In this document: piece by piece, positions 46,905 to 60,085 of the stretch | Numbering within the stretch: the stretch's first letter is position 1 | Layout: each line of letters opens with the position of its first letter | Assembly: GCA_033961575.1 (NCBI GenBank) | Contig: CM066733.1 | Span: forward strand, 65,036,921 to 65,100,920 | Length of the DNA stretch: 64,000 nt | Direction of reading: 5' to 3' | Origin: Aselliscus stoliczkanus | Lineage: Eukaryota > Chordata > Mammalia > Chiroptera > Hipposideridae | Notes under the pieces: model-generated | The model's input: only the letters and a program-made list of their open reading frames with translations | Database searches by the model: none | What the model was told of the DNA's origin: nothing | Made by a program: the position numbers and the translations under genes

Positions 46905-47165
46905 TTTCACTATCATGTTGGGATTTACCTTCTTAATCCTTTTCCTCAAATACTCACTTGTCCAAGATTTCATTTTGTTCAGCCCTGATCATTCTTTCAC
47001 TGACCTCCAAAAATTGTTTATGCCCCACTGCCTCCATGCATTTGCCTCTTCTCTTTGGCCCACACAGAAAGCTGTTCCCTCCCTTCCCTCATCTCATGGT
47101 ACACATCCAAATGCTTCACATTCTTCAAGCTTGATGTCCAGGGCTTTTAACCTATTAATCCTACT
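46905..47165 (-). repeat. Probable LINE-2 remnant
   Basis: Pyrimidine-rich reverse-complement LINE-2-like text (CATTTGCCTCTTCTCTTTGG, AAAGCTGTTCCCTCCC). Confidence 0.45.
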
Positions 47166-47326
47166 TTTATGAATCTAATGAAAGGAAATGATCAAAGATG
47201 CATATAGAGGTGCGAACTCTATATCATCATATAATTTACATTATAAAAACTGAAACAATTTGCCTAGCTTTTTAATTTTATGAGCCATACTTTAGCACAT
47301 TTAACCTTTATAATGCATATTACAAA

Positions 47327-47349
47327 TTATATATATATATATATATATA
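47327..47349. repeat. (AT)n microsatellite
   Basis: Short uninterrupted AT run. Confidence 0.9.
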
Positions 47350-47469
47350 CAATAATGTAATTTTCCTGTATTCTATAAAATGTTATTTTAAACCCATGTT
47401 TCATTTAAAAATCATTGACAACTCAGAATAAAGGAAAATACCAATACTCCTGTCATGTTAGGGAATACA

Positions 47470-48190
47470 ATCCATAAAAATCACTCTCAGTTCTGAGGCC
47501 AATTGCAGAGTTGAGGGGTTCTCAAGAACACCCTCAGGTTTGAGAATTCATTAGAAGAATTCACAAAATTCACTGAACATTGTTATACTTTTGGTTAACA
47601 CTTATTAAGAGAAATACTACAGGTTAAAATCAGCCAAGGGAGGATAGACATAGGATAGAGTTCCAGAAAATTCCAAATGTGGAGCTTCCATTTATCCATT
47701 CCCAGTAAAATCATGGACAGCATGTAGTCCTCTGACAAGAATACATGACAATATGCATATAGTATTGACAACCAGAGAAGGCCACGTGATTCTAGAGTGT
47801 CCAGAGTTATTGTTGGGGTTCAGTCACATAGACAAGATTGACTGCCTGTGTAACTGTGACATATCCTGCTTAGTTACAGCCCCTCTGGCAGTAGGGCAAA
47901 ATCTGCATGGCCTAAATCCTATGTCACCTCACATTGTTCCACTGTCTGATGTGGCACAAGACCCTAAGGTAAATAAAGACACTGTTATCAAGCAGGACAT
48001 TGCTGATAAGCCAAGAGAAAACTTCCCAATAGCCAAAGACAAAGGCCAAACCTCTGTTTGGGTAACATTAATTCTTTTACTACAGAACCCCCCAAATGAG
48101 AGATTAGTTAAATTAAATGTAGTATCACAGCATGATGAAAGAGCGTGCAGCTCATTAAAATTATGTTTGGAAACTTACTTCTGACATGGG
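47470..48190. repeat. LTR-like old repeat (tentative)
   Basis: Recalls an ERV LTR in GGTTTGAGAATTCATTAGAA, AAAATCAGCCAAGGGAGGAT, GTCACATAGACAAGATTGAC. A 143-codon frame (47753-48184) lies inside and is taken as incidental. No retroviral genes adjoin. Confidence 0.4.
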
Positions 48191-50539
48191 GAAATTTGTA
48201 GAGCATAGTCTTATATATATCTTTTAAATCGTGTATGTGTGTATGACATCTTTTGGCTAATCAGTGATATATTCACATTCTTCTGCGTTGTTTTTTTCAA
48301 TTGTCCACAAGATATATTTTTGATTCCCCCATTCAGATTGTGCATTTTCTTACAGAGTAATAGAGGCTCCTCTTTCCTTCCTATGACCTTTATCCCAAAG
48401 CAGTCCTTGCGGTAATGTTAAAGTCGAAGGATGAAAATTCACCTTGGAAAGCCAGTTGTAGAGATAAGAGAGTATCAGTAAGGATTCTTTCTCTCTGTTT
48501 CTCTGCCTTTAAAATTCCTTCTTTCATTTCTTCATTCACTGAACAAACCTGATAGAATTTGTGCTAGGAATGGGGCTATGCAGATGACTGAGGCATGTGG
48601 TTTTATACTCAAAACGCTAGGAATCTGGTAACAGAAACATATAAAGGATGTTACCATATTTGACTGACAAGGGTGTCCTCTCACCCCATGAAAACCCTAA
48701 GTGTTCCAACATGTTCCTGTCTAGAAACTTAGGAAACCAATGGAGAATTTAGCTGCAGCCATAGGAGTAGGGCATTTACTACCATAGAACTAACTCTCCT
48801 TCCTCCATAGGTTCTATACCTTTCAGGCCAAGAATGGATCTCAGGATGTGGTAGTGGGATGGGGACTCAGGCATCTGCCACCTTATGGACTCAGAATCCC
48901 AATTATATTTTTTTCCTTTATTTATTTTGGAATTTGACCACTTGCCTCCCTTTCAACTCTCACACTCACAAGGTACATTACACTGCTATACAAGACATTA
49001 GAATAGCAGGACAGATATCTAAAGAAAGTTATTTAATGATCTCACAGGAATTTACCTGGAATCATTTCTGGCTTTGTCATTTGTTGTAGAGCAAAACAAG
49101 GACAAAATAAAACAAAATATAAAACATGAGTTCATTTTCAGTAAAAATAAAGGATTGATTGGATGAAAGGATAAATTATAAGTAGTTTTTAATCTATGCA
49201 GGTGTCCACACCTACACACAAAGTGGAAAATATCATAACATCAGAAAAAACACAGAAACAAAATCAGTATATCCCACTTAGAAATAAAATGTCACGCTCC
49301 ATCCCTTCACACACCAAATCTGTCTCAACACCCACTATTATTTGGTCCTAGGATCCATAAATATTGTCTTTGGCTCCATTTCTAATGACAGTTACAGCTG
49401 CTATGTATAACATCTAAGTCAGCTGTTTTTGACTCAGCCTTAAGTATTTTCTCAAGCACTCCATAAGTCAACATTGTTATTACTAAGTTAAAAAACAAGC
49501 TCCACCTTTCTGTTCCATTCAAAGCCCAGGGGCGTGGGGGAAATCTGTCTATCTTGAAGGCAGGCAGTGCACACACAAGCACACGCATACACAGGTCCAC
49601 AGACCAAACAACCACCAAGGAGGAAATGCATTTCGTTTGGCTTGTCCAGGACTGCTTGGCAAGCAAGGGAGGAATTGAGATGGGGAAATACCAAAAAGCT
49701 ACTTGAAATGCTCATTAGTGTGTTTAAAAGAAAAACAAGGAGATGTGAGTGGCTGAGAATCATGGTGTGTTGAGGCAGACATACAGAATCATATTAAATG
49801 AATGGGCATTAGTTTCTTAATCTCCAGCCACATTTTCTCTACCACATCCAGAGCTGCTTTTTTCTTACACCCAATTTACAAATGAATAATACAGAAGGCA
49901 AAATTATTTTGATCAGAGTGATGCCCATTTTTCAAATTGCGTGAAGTGGAAAATGTTAAAACTCACGAATTAATTGTAGAGAAAATACAGATCAACCAAT
50001 CCTCTGTTGGTTTCATCTCTATGTTTTCAACATCTGGATGATCAACTGCATCTTATTTAGCTTTTATCTAATCATCTAGCTCTCCTGTAAATAATTTTAG
50101 CATTGTATAAAAGTTCTCTAAAATAGGGTAATACTGGCCTTTCCTCTTATAAACCAAATGTAACACATACCACACACACTTATGAATATACACTCACACA
50201 CATGCACACACACAAGCAATTTAGGATATTATAACATGGTGCTATTTTTAATTTCAAAATTGTTGAATTATTTCTTGGCCTTTCTTGGTTCATTAGGAGA
50301 ACATGAACCCCTCAAGGACATATATTGTGATTTCAACTTCCTTTCTGTCCCCCACAGCATCACATTGTTTTGGACATAATAGGAATTCAGAATATGTTAA
50401 ATATATATATATATATATATGACTCAGAACCTAACTGAATTATTAAAAGCTTTTAAATTATCATGTAAAAAGGTGTATTTCAAATGTATACAATTCATAT
50501 TCAAGTCTAATACCAATGACATAGCTACCATCAAAAAAT
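48191..50539. other. Intergenic, no gene recognised
   Basis: LINE-2 trace at about 48520-48640; short (AT)n at about 50400-50420. No gene. Confidence 0.45.
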
Positions 50540-50893
50540 AAAACACAGTCCTCATTGGCAAAGGATGCTTAGTCTAGCAGGTGAAACAAGATTAATGGAG
50601 ATGAAAAACAGCAAACAATAGGAAAAGTGTGCAACAATACCCCCCTGTAACATCTTGGTGGCTACTTAAGTACTACAAGGTTTAGAGGAGAGGGAGTTGA
50701 TGGAGGTAGGGGCAGGCAGGAATGTCTTCATGCAGGACATGGAATGCCACCTCCACCTTGAAGAGCCAGGAAGATTTGCAAAGGTGGAAGAGAGAGTGGG
50801 TGGGCTTTCCAGGTGAGTGAAACAACATAGCGAGTGATGTTTCTTTCTTTTCCTTCCTTCCTTCCTTCCTTCCTTCCTTCCTTCCTTCCTTCC

Positions 50894-50963
<70 letters not shown>

Positions 50964-51270
50964 CCTTTCTTTCTTTCATTTTGTTTTTTGGAACTAGAGG
51001 ATAAAAGCAGATGAAAACTAAGTTATTTATTGACAGGACCTAAGAACTCCAAAGCAATAAAAATTCCACCTTGCAAGCTGAAAAGCTGTAGACTGGGGAG
51101 GGGTTTGTGACCTCATGGAAATGCACGATGGTTGAGAGACACAGAGGGTTCACAGGGGCAGGAACCTTACCTGCCTAGTTCATCTTGTTCACTACTGTAT
51201 CCCCAGTACCTAGAACAGTGCTTGGCCCATTAGCAGGCACCCAGTAGATTCTTATTGAGTAGATGAATGA
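50540..51270 (+). repeat. LINE-2 remnant around a microsatellite
   Basis: LINE-2 3'-region text (AGGCAGGAATGTCTTCATGC, CTTGAAGAGCCAGGAAGATT) before the pyrimidine array. Similar old-repeat text follows to AGATGAATGAAT at about 51270. Confidence 0.5.
50846..50962. repeat. (TTCC)n(TC)n polypyrimidine array
   Basis: About 117 bp of pure pyrimidine: (TTCC)n to about 50899, then (CT)n to about 50962. The Glu-Arg frame on the minus strand is a by-product. Confidence 0.97.
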
Positions 51271-53464
51271 ATCTTGGAAGGGCTCCAAGTGATACCCAGG
51301 CTCATGTACTTCCCAGCAGAACCATTTCAGAGACCTGTAGAGTTCATGTTGTGTTTGTTTCCCTGAACCAGTTGGTCTCCAGCAGTGTTTGCTAAAAATA
51401 CAAGCCTTTTTCCCCCATTAGAGTACAGGTGAGAGCACTCAAGGAATGTTCTCCCCTTCAGAAGCATTTGAGGGTAAATGTCCTTTTCTAAGGTGATCTG
51501 CTCCCTGCCCTGGCCTAAAAGCATGAAATATGATGCCTATTCCAAAATTTGTGTGACTACCAATGCTCATGAAGTTCACAAGAGAGTTCAGCCCTTTACA
51601 AACAAGCCACATTTGCCTGTCTCATCCATGAGCTCTGAAAATTGAGAATGTGTGGTCGAGTTTATTGTGTAGAATGGCTTCAAATCTAGTCAAATCCTTT
51701 AATATTGTTTCAGTTAAATACATAGAAAGGACCTGTCCCGAGATTTATAATATATATTCAGGAAGAAGAAATGTTCCAACTAAGAAACTATGGAATGAGT
51801 TGAGATATCATTTAATAGGAGGAAAATGAAAAGGAGAGCATATTTTATTCTTTATCCTGTAACTAAAGGTAACAGTGACATTTCAAGGTTTTTTTCTGAA
51901 AATGGCACTTTCATGCTTTCCACTTCTTTCACCTAAACCTTTTACTTCAGACAAATATAAGAAATTAAAGAGATTCTCCCCAGTACACATCTAGTTTTCC
52001 TTGTGTGGTATCCATAAGCCCTACAGGAAAAAAAGAAGGTCAATGGCCTTCATACATTAATTCTTAATGTCTGCACTTTGTTTTCCTTCTAGGAATATAA
52101 AACCCTTTATAAGCTCTCCACAACAAGCTCTCAGTAGCAGTAGGAATATACATGATTTCTTTTTATTTTCCTTTTTACTTTTTTTCTCCCCCTCATGCCC
52201 TCATGGTTTCCAAGATCCAATAAAGGTTTTTTACTTATTTGTTTTGTTTTGTTTGTTTGTTAGACAAATCTCCCCTCCCCTCAGCTCCCCTGGAAATGGG
52301 CTGAGAATGAAAGTGAAGAATTTCCTAGAGGATTGGTATGTGACCTGCCATTTGACTTCTCCATTGTGGGGAAAAGACAACAGTTACCTTCTCATTCAAG
52401 AAATTCAGCCTGGAAGCCTGGCTTCCTGAAAGTGTGTCCTCACATTCCTAGGAGGTTATTCAACTTTCTGACACTCTTGTCAGCCCACAGTTTGTGGGAG
52501 TTAAGGTTGAGGATGCAAGGATTGGAGCCTCTGATGCCTGAACTGGCTGCACAGCCTGTGAAGAATGTAGGTAGGCCCAGGGGTAGAACTGTCAATCATG
52601 AACTCCATAGCCAGTATTTTAGTGGCTAAGTGATGACATTTCTTCCTAGGGCTAAATCAACAGGTTGATAGGAAGACATGAACGAAAGTAGATTATAGAT
52701 ACCAGAAGGCATCTTGGTAATGCCTCCCTCACCAGCCTTTCAATCATTCTTGGGTCTTAGTAGTGTTTGTAGCAGAAATAACATGGGCTTTAGAGTGAGA
52801 AAGTCCCAGGTTTAAATCTCTCTTTTTTATTTTTTTCACTAAGTGAATTTGACCTCTGTTTATTCACCTATTGAACTGACAGGGTAATTAGGAGAAGGAT
52901 TAAGTGATAGTCTATAAAAATTTAGTATTGAGATATGTAATTTGGACACAGAAGATTTGTAGTAGAAGGCTTGTTGGGTCTAACAGTCATGGATTTTTAT
53001 TAAGGTTTGCCTTGAGTGGACTCCTTTTAGACAAGGTAGAGATGATAAATATGAGCATTCAGTCAGTGGTGGCACCAGGAAGATGTACCTGTACCTATGC
53101 AAATGCTCAGCCAGGAGCCAGCACTGCAAACTTTGGTTCACTTAAACACTCAATCAAATATTATATATATATATATAAATTACTGTACTACTTAACCCCT
53201 TCCAGCACCTGCAAGGTCAGGGTGACAAAATGTACACACACTGGTGCTGGGGCACGGAAAAAAAAAAGAGAAGCCAGAAAAAGACATCTCAGGTTGGTGG
53301 CTAGATGGTCTCCCGTGACATAAAAAAACAAAAGGCAGAGGAAGAGAGGAGTCAGAAAGGAACTGTGATTTAGGAATCTGAGAGTGCTGTACATTTGGAA
53401 ATGTCCCAAGTCGAAGTTATAACAATGCTTTCATTTATTTGTTTTTTGTACAAGCATTTAGATT
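51271..53464. other. Intergenic, no gene recognised
   Basis: No gene or clear repeat assignable; short AT run at about 53162-53177. Confidence 0.45.
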
Positions 53465-54067
53465 TTATTTTATTTTTTTCTTATATTAGTTTCAGGTGTA
53501 CAAAACAACATGATTAGACATTAACAGCCCTCACAAAGTGATAACCGCCCCCCAAGTCTACTACCCCTCTGACTTCATATATAGCTGTTACAATACCATT
53601 GACTATATTCCCTATGCTGTATTTACATCCCATGACTCTATATATACACACACACATATATATATATTTAATTATAGTCGACATTCAGTATTATCCTACT
53701 TGAGCTTCAGTTGTACAGCACAATGGTTAGGTACCTACATAATCTATGAAGTGATCCCCCTGATAAGTCCACTGTCCATCTGGCACCCTACATAATCTTT
53801 ACAACATTATTGATTATATTCCCCATACTGTATTTCATATCCCCATGATTACTTTGTGACTACAAATTTGTACTTTGTAATCCCTTCACCTTTTCCCCAT
53901 CCCCCAACCTCTCCTCCCATCTGGCAACCCTCAATTTTTTCTCTGTGTCTCTTGAGTGTATTTCTGTTTTGTTTGCTCATTTATTCTGTTCTTTAGGTTC
54001 CACATATAAGTGAGATCATATGGTATTTGTCTTTCTCAGTCAGACATATTTCACTTGGCATAATATA
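53465..54067 (-). repeat. Antisense LINE-1 3' end
   Basis: TATTAGTTTCAGGTGTACAA (LINE-1 3' UTR in reverse complement), two similar AT-rich blocks each with TTGACTATATTCCC/TTGATTATATTCCCC, then ATGGTATTTGTCTTTCTCAG and TTCACTTGGCATAATAT. Contains (AC)n(AT)n at about 53645-53670. Confidence 0.9.
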
Positions 54068-55132
54068 ATGCTTTTTGATATGCTTTAAAGACCATTTTAT
54101 ATTAACAAGAAAAAAATAATTAGAAATGTCTTTAGGTTTGTAACTCTTCAGCACTCTTCCTTTGAAAACTTCTTTTGCCTGAGCTATTTTTCTTTCTACT
54201 TGATAATGAAAAAGAAAGAGAAATATACCTAAGGGACCCATCTCTCCTTCACAGCCCCCTATAGTCCTTAACCTTCACCTTTAAACAGTTATTGTCTAAG
54301 CCATCTGGATAGAATGCCCCAATATGAAAGCCTTGCTTGATTAAATCCCTGGCACACTGACCTTCACACTCTTGAAAATTTGAGTTTATTTTCCCACTGA
54401 AAAAGAGGAAGGAAAGAGAAAATACACTGAACACCTACAGTATTCAGGCACTAAACAAGCTGCTTTATTTCCTTCTTCATTTAAGCTTCCCAGTGACTCT
54501 GCAAGGTGATTGTCATTTTTTCTCATTTTACAAATTAAGAGAGATGAGATAGTCCACCCAGGGAGGTCAGAAGCAGAACTGAGATTTGAACCCTTGTCTG
54601 TGGTCCCTAAAGGTTGTGTCTTTCCTCCAAATGTACTGCTGTGAAGCAGTAACAATGTCCTAGAGAATTCATGCTTCATCATTAACATTACTAATATTAT
54701 TACTGGCCACCATTGGTTGGATACTTACCAATACCGGGCAGGATGCTAGGAATTTCCAGGCTCTCATGTGCTCTCAACCATAACTTTGTAAGGAGTTATT
54801 ACCTTTGCTTTACAGAAGAAGCGACTCAGGTTTGGCAATATAACCGACTTAATACATTTAGTAAGTGTTGTTGCCAGACCTCAAACCCTTTCTTTCTTAA
54901 CAGTTATATCACATTGCCCAGAATACTGCCCCCCAGCTCGAAACTCCTCTCTGCTTATACCATAGACTGCCGTGATTCCCGAGGCGCACAGAAATGCTGG
55001 CAGCAGAAAATGAAACTGGAGAAAAGTCCTCCCTTCCACATTTCCTTACCCTCCTGCACCCTCCGAGGTTCCCGAGCCTGCTGACCCGAATCTCCAGACC
55101 TCAGTCTGGAACATTCCTTTTCTGAGCTCTCT
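54068..55132. other. Intergenic with two ancient MIR/LINE-2-type remnants
   Basis: Remnants at about 54415-54605 (TCATTTTACAAATTAAGAGA, GAACTGAGATTTGAACCCTT) and 54690-54900 (TTTACAGAAGAAGCGACTCA). No gene. Confidence 0.55.
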
Positions 55133-55345
55133 AATTCAGAGGTTCCCAAATTTGAGCATGCATCAGGGTCACCTGGAGGGCCTGTTGAAGCGGAAGTCCC
55201 ACGGCCCCACTCCTGCATTTCTGATTTAGGAGGTCAGGGGTGGGGCCTAAGCAGCGGCACTTCTAACAAGTTCCAGCTCAGGCTGATGCTCCTTGTTAGG
55301 TGGGAGACAGGGGTGCCCTTGGAGAATCATTGCTCTAGCCGAAGA
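55133..55345 (+). repeat. hAT-Charlie-type MITE remnant
   Basis: CAGAGGTTCCCAAATTTGAG, GGGTCACCTGGAGGGCCTGT, GGTCAGGGGTGGGGCCTAAG, and an end GGAGAATCATTGCTCTAG. Confidence 0.7.
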
Positions 55346-56335
55346 GAAAGCAGGGGGAGAGCACATCATGTTGTGCAGACTTGAATATGTCAATCATTAT
55401 CTACATAAACTCTGAAAGTGATTCCATGAACGCGACTTCTGTATTTTTCTTTACATTGTTGGGGAGGGAGGCTCTATCATATTTTCCACAGTCAGGTGAA
55501 ATAGAGGACAGGTGGGGCTGGCTCCCCTCCCCAACCTACTCCAGGAAAACAGTCACATTATCACCAGCACCAGGTGAAGCTTTCACACCGCAGAGAGTTG
55601 TCCTTGGCAGTGCCCGTCTGCGTGTTGTCATGGAATTTACAGCTGCCTTGCCCATGCTCTGTTGGGGGACATGGCTGAGATCTAAGAGCCAGGAAACCTT
55701 ATCCACAAAAGCACTGTGTCCCTTGGCAGCACATCACAATGGGGGCCCCCTCTGCTCTGGTTTCAAGCAACGCTCAGAATTCCAAAGGGGTGTGACCTCC
55801 CATCTGGTTGGCATCAATGTAGCTGTTGGCAATACTTTATCTATGACTCTTACCCAGCAAGATAAGGTCTTGCCAAATTCACTTGGGCTGTTTCTCTTTG
55901 GTGATAAATTTCTCTTCTCCCAGGGTGTTACCTATGAAGAGCCATAGAATCAGAGAAAGTCAGGACTGGAAGGTATCATATCTAATGAAGTCAGATCTGT
56001 GGTTTTACTGATGGAAACTGAAATGCAGAGAAATGACTGAGGCAAACTAGAGGCCAGGCCTTCCAAGGACCTGATTCTAGAGACAACCCTCCCAGTTGGC
56101 CCCACGGGACGCCAGCTAGGCACATGGGGTTAGGATCAAGCCTGGTGAGATGCAGACCAATTCTGGGAGAATCCGTGGTAATCAGTGAACTCTGGGACTC
56201 TTCCCCCATCACTTGTCATTTTAGTTCTTTTCTCAAGTTCCAGCCCTTCCCCCCACCTTACCCAGGTTATCAGGAGAATCTGGAGTAAAGGATCTGGGAA
56301 AATTATTTCACAGTACGGTGTTAGGAAGTTTATCC
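55346..56335. other. Intergenic; holds a 188-codon open frame not called as a gene
   Basis: Frame 55381-55947 (+) is the longest unexplained open frame outside repeats. It has no recognised domain, signal peptide or family motif, and no splice or promoter context that I can support. Confidence 0.4.
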
Positions 56336-56499
56336 CGTTTTGTTTTGTTTTGTTTTGTTTTGTTTTAGCTGAGCCATCTTGCCACCTGTTGGCAGCTCAA
56401 CAGCAGCTCAGCTCAGGCTGGGCATCAAACTGGTGTTGCTAAGAGCTCAGCTTGCAATCTTGAGTGAGCTCTTTACCAACTGAGCCACTCAATTGGCCC
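56336..56499 (-). mobile_element. tRNA-derived SINE, family C
   Basis: The (GTTTT)n tail at the left is the reverse complement of an A-rich tail. The body matches 39683-39820 in reverse complement (GCTGAGCCATCTTGCCACCTG; GCCACTCAATTGGCC at the head). TSD weak (AGGAAG and TATC shared). Confidence 0.82.
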
Positions 56500-56639
56500 A
56501 GGAAGGGTATCACTTTAAAAGACAGCTGCAAGGTTCCATATTTATCCCAAATGGATAAACCTCTATTCATAAAATTGCAGGAAGTGTGGCTGCTTGTGTG
56601 GAGTGAGGCTGGAAGCTTTTTAAACAAGGGAAGTGAGGC

Positions 56640-56810
56640 GGGGCTCTTTGGAGCAGTTTCTCCTCCCTCTGCCATAGGCAGGTTACCCAAACTCTCTGAG
56701 GCCCGGTTTCCTTATCTATAGAAGGGACAAATAATATGCCACTTATTGCGTTGTTTTGAGGATCAGAGGAGGCAATGTACACTGAACCTCACACAGAAGC
56801 TGGATAATCT
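56640..56810 (+). repeat. MIR SINE
   Basis: GGCAGGTTACCCAAACTCTC, GGTTTCCTTATCTATAGAAG, and GTTGTTTTGAGGATCAGAGG. Confidence 0.8.
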
Positions 56811-58230
56811 GTCCCTGGATAATCTGTCCCCTCTCCTACACTTTTCTTCAAATCATACACGCACTGAGGCAGGCCCTGGGCCACAGACAGGGTGAGAGCA
56901 ACCTGCCAACAGCCCTGATCTTTTCCAACAAATCTCTGGGGGTCTCGTAAGTCCCTGCTCCAAATGCAGTCGCTGTTTTATGTTTGTTCATTTGTTGTTT
57001 GTTTGTCTTGTTTTGTTCCCTTCCCTGTAAGACCGTGGCTACAAAATGGAATCTATAAGAGTTTAGGTAACCCAGTCCCTGAAGTGTGGCTCGTATCTGA
57101 CAAAACTATATAAAATTTGCCGAACTGTTTCCTCCCAAAGTAAGAGATGAATCCAAAAAACCCAGAATGCTCCCAATCTATTTTGCATCACACCCTTGTA
57201 TTAACTGTATTTGCCCAAGGTACTCAAGGTGTCGCCCCTGGATGCAGCCCAAATGTAAATAAAACACTGGTTTTCTAGCAGGTGGAGATCCCATGCCAAC
57301 CATGACTAATTCCTGCTTTGCTTAGAAACAGCCTTCACTCTTCTCCAACACCCTTGGGCATAAACCCAGGAAATAGAGGTATTGTTTGCTGATCCGAAAC
57401 AGAGCTATTATGTTCTTAGTTCCCTAATCATTTTTCCACTATCCAAAACACAGCAGGTAAATTGTTCCTAGTTAGAGCAGCTGCCTTAAAACGTGTTGCA
57501 AACCCCCAAATTCCAGAGTGGATCTCAGGTGTGCTTAAGCTTTGAGAACTTTGTCCATAATTTATTTCTTGGTCAGAGTTTGCCCCCTGAAGTTTGATAA
57601 ATGTAAGTACAGCACAGCCCTGCAGCCTTCTTAACAAAAGGCAAGTTATCTTTCCATTTAAGAATCATTTGGAAGGAAATAGATTTGAGGCTTTTACCGA
57701 AATCTGCATCAGTCTGAGAAACAATCTAGGTGCTACAGGATGACTATTACTCAGCCCCTTTGTTTGTTCTGGAACCATGAGAAAAACTTGAAATTAGGCT
57801 TTCTGAAATAGCGAGTTACAAATCTGGGCGAGCTTGTCCGATAAAAAGCCAGGTAAAACCCAAGTATGGTTTCATTCTATCATGAAACTGTAACAGTGAA
57901 ATTTCTTGCTCTGAGTGCCTATTATATTCATACATCAATAATCTTTGGCTTTCAAACTGAGATGCGCAAGTTGGGGGCATTATCTTCCATGACTCCCAGC
58001 AGTATTTAACCCAGTCACTATCCTTGAAATCCTTCTTAAAATGTCCTTCTTAGCTTCTGGGACACCACACTCACCTGGTTTCCTGCCTACTTCACAGGCT
58101 GCTCCCTCTCATTCCCTTTTACTGCACCTTCCTCCTCTCCATGCTTCTAGATGATGGGATGACATGGCTCAATGCTTGGACCCCCTTACTTCTCTCTGTG
58201 TACCCACTAGGTGATATCTGGTCCCCTCTC
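56811..58230. other. Intergenic, low repeat content
   Basis: No gene or clear repeat. The stretch 57000-57980 is complex sequence without obvious repeats, a candidate for a conserved non-coding element (inference only). Confidence 0.4.
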
Positions 58231-58525
58231 TTTCATCTGGAAGCTCAACTGGGGAAGAATCCACTTTCAGCTCATTTAGGTTGTCGGCAGGATTCATTTA
58301 CCTGCAGTTATGGGAAGGCTGACTATTGGGTAGCGGCAACCTGAGACCCATGAGGCCACCTACACTTCCTTGTCACATTGAATTCTCCAACATGGCCACT
58401 TATGTCATTAGGCCTGCAAAAAGAATCATTTACTCCAGGTTGCTTTTAAGACAGTCTTGTATAATACAAGGCAATCAGGGGAGTAACTTCCCATAACTTT
58501 TGTCATATTCTGTTGTTAGAAGTTA
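58231..58525 (-). repeat. Old interspersed repeat, minus-strand arm of an inverted pair
   Basis: The reverse complement matches 60086-60397 along about 300 bp with scattered differences. Shared blocks include ACAAGACTGTCTTAAAAGCA and CTAATGACATAAGTGGCC. Confidence 0.8.
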
Positions 58526-58732
58526 GTGTATTTCTAACCCAGATCTTCCCTTGACCAGTAGATTAGTACACCCAGTGGCCTACTTGACATCTCAAATTAG
58601 AAGTCTCATAGGCATCTCAAAGACCTAAAGCAGCTGACCAAAGCCACATAAACTTAGAGAGCACTGTGGCCTCCAAGTTCAAGCAAATGAATCAAGGGGA
58701 CTTACAGCTATTGGATATCCCAGCTCTCTCTC

Positions 58733-58737
<5 letters not shown>

Positions 58738-58782
<45 letters not shown>
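58738..58782. repeat. (CA)n microsatellite
   Basis: About 44 bp of uninterrupted CA/AC. Confidence 0.95.
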
Positions 58783-58783
<1 letters not shown>

Positions 58784-59679
58784 TTATTTATATTTAACCA
58801 CAGGTAGATGGATGCAGTTTCAAGAACTGAGTAACTCTATAATCTGCTGCTTCTTAGAGATAATTTCGTTTAACTGATTTATTCTTTTGATATTTATTTC
58901 CATATTTCTAAACAACATGATGATTATAATGCTACTTCTTGGCTTCTCAGTTTGATTATTTTCCAAAAACAAAGAACGAAGATTTAGATCTCTGTTGCCA
59001 TCCCTCAAAATATGTCTCCTATTCTCCACCTTCCATATATACTTATGTTATTCTTATTTTAGTTATAGCAAAATCGTTTTATATGATTGGTATGCTATAT
59101 ATTCTATTCACAGGTGAGTGAGATAGTATATTAATTGTTTTTCATCTGCTATATAATATTTTGTTTTTATTAGATGTTAACACATTTTTTTTAATTTGGA
59201 TCTCCGTGTTCTGATCAAACTTTCATCCCCAATCTACCCCCCGGTATGTAAATGTCTTCAAATGACACTCAAGTACATTAGATATCCTATCATTTTCAAC
59301 TTCTTGAGCAATTTTCCCCCAAAGGCCCAGTTTGGACCTGCCCCAAGGCTATCACTTGGCAGGTAATGTGGGTTTATTACCACTAGGTGAAATCCATTTC
59401 CCAACAGCTTTTGCAAAGGAAAACATGGAAGTAAAATTTATTGAAAATTCCTGTGTCTGAAAATATCTTTATTCTTCCTGATACTTAATTACTTCTGGGA
59501 TGCAGTCATTTCTTCTCAGCATTTTAAAGGCTTTCTCCACTGTTATCTCGCTAACAATGTTGCTGTGAAGAGTTCTGATAATATTCTGATTTTGACCTTT
59601 ATGTAAAATCTATTTCTTATGTTTATGAATCATCTTTCTTTTTTTATTCTGTGGCCCAAAATTCCACAATGCTGTTGTT
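58783..59679. other. Intergenic, AT-rich, nothing recognised
   Basis: No gene. Possible LINE-1-like traces near 59430-59660, not strong enough to call. Confidence 0.4.
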
Positions 59680-60038
59680 ATCTTAGCCCATTCAGGCTGT
59701 TATAACAAAATACCATAGACTGGGTGTCTTATAAAAAACAAACATTTATTTCTCACAGTTCTGGAGCCTGGAAGTCCAAGTTCAGGATGTCAGCTCAAGC
59801 AGGTTCTGGTGAAGGCCCTCTTCCAGGAGGCAGGCTGCCAGCTCTCTCCTTGTTCTCATGTGGTGGAAGGGGCTAGGGAGCTCCGTGGGATCTCTTTTAT
59901 AAGAGCACTAACCCCATTCACGAGGGGTCCACCATCATGACCTAAGTACTTCTCCAAAACCTCACCTCTACTACTATCACCTTGGAGGGTGAGGTATTAA
60001 CATATTAATTTGGGGGAGATGCATTCAGATCATAATTA
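59680..60038. mobile_element. MaLR (MST/MLT1-like) LTR
   Basis: Strong match to the remembered consensus: TTCAGGCTGTTATAACAAAA, ACCATAGACTGGGTGTCTTA, TTTATTTCTCACAGTTCTGG, CATGTGGTGGAAGGGGCTAG, CCATTCACGAGGGGTCCACC. A solo element without internal genes. Confidence 0.8.
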
Positions 60039-60085
60039 AGGGTCTATTTATATCTATAAATCCCCTTGAGTGTGGTCAGGACCTG

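Noticed and set aside
47753..48184. 143-codon open frame
   Set aside because: Lies inside an LTR-like old repeat and has no retroviral or cellular motif that I recognise.
50728..50979. Glu-Arg repeat protein on the minus strand
   Set aside because: Translation of the (TC)n/(TTCC)n microsatellite.
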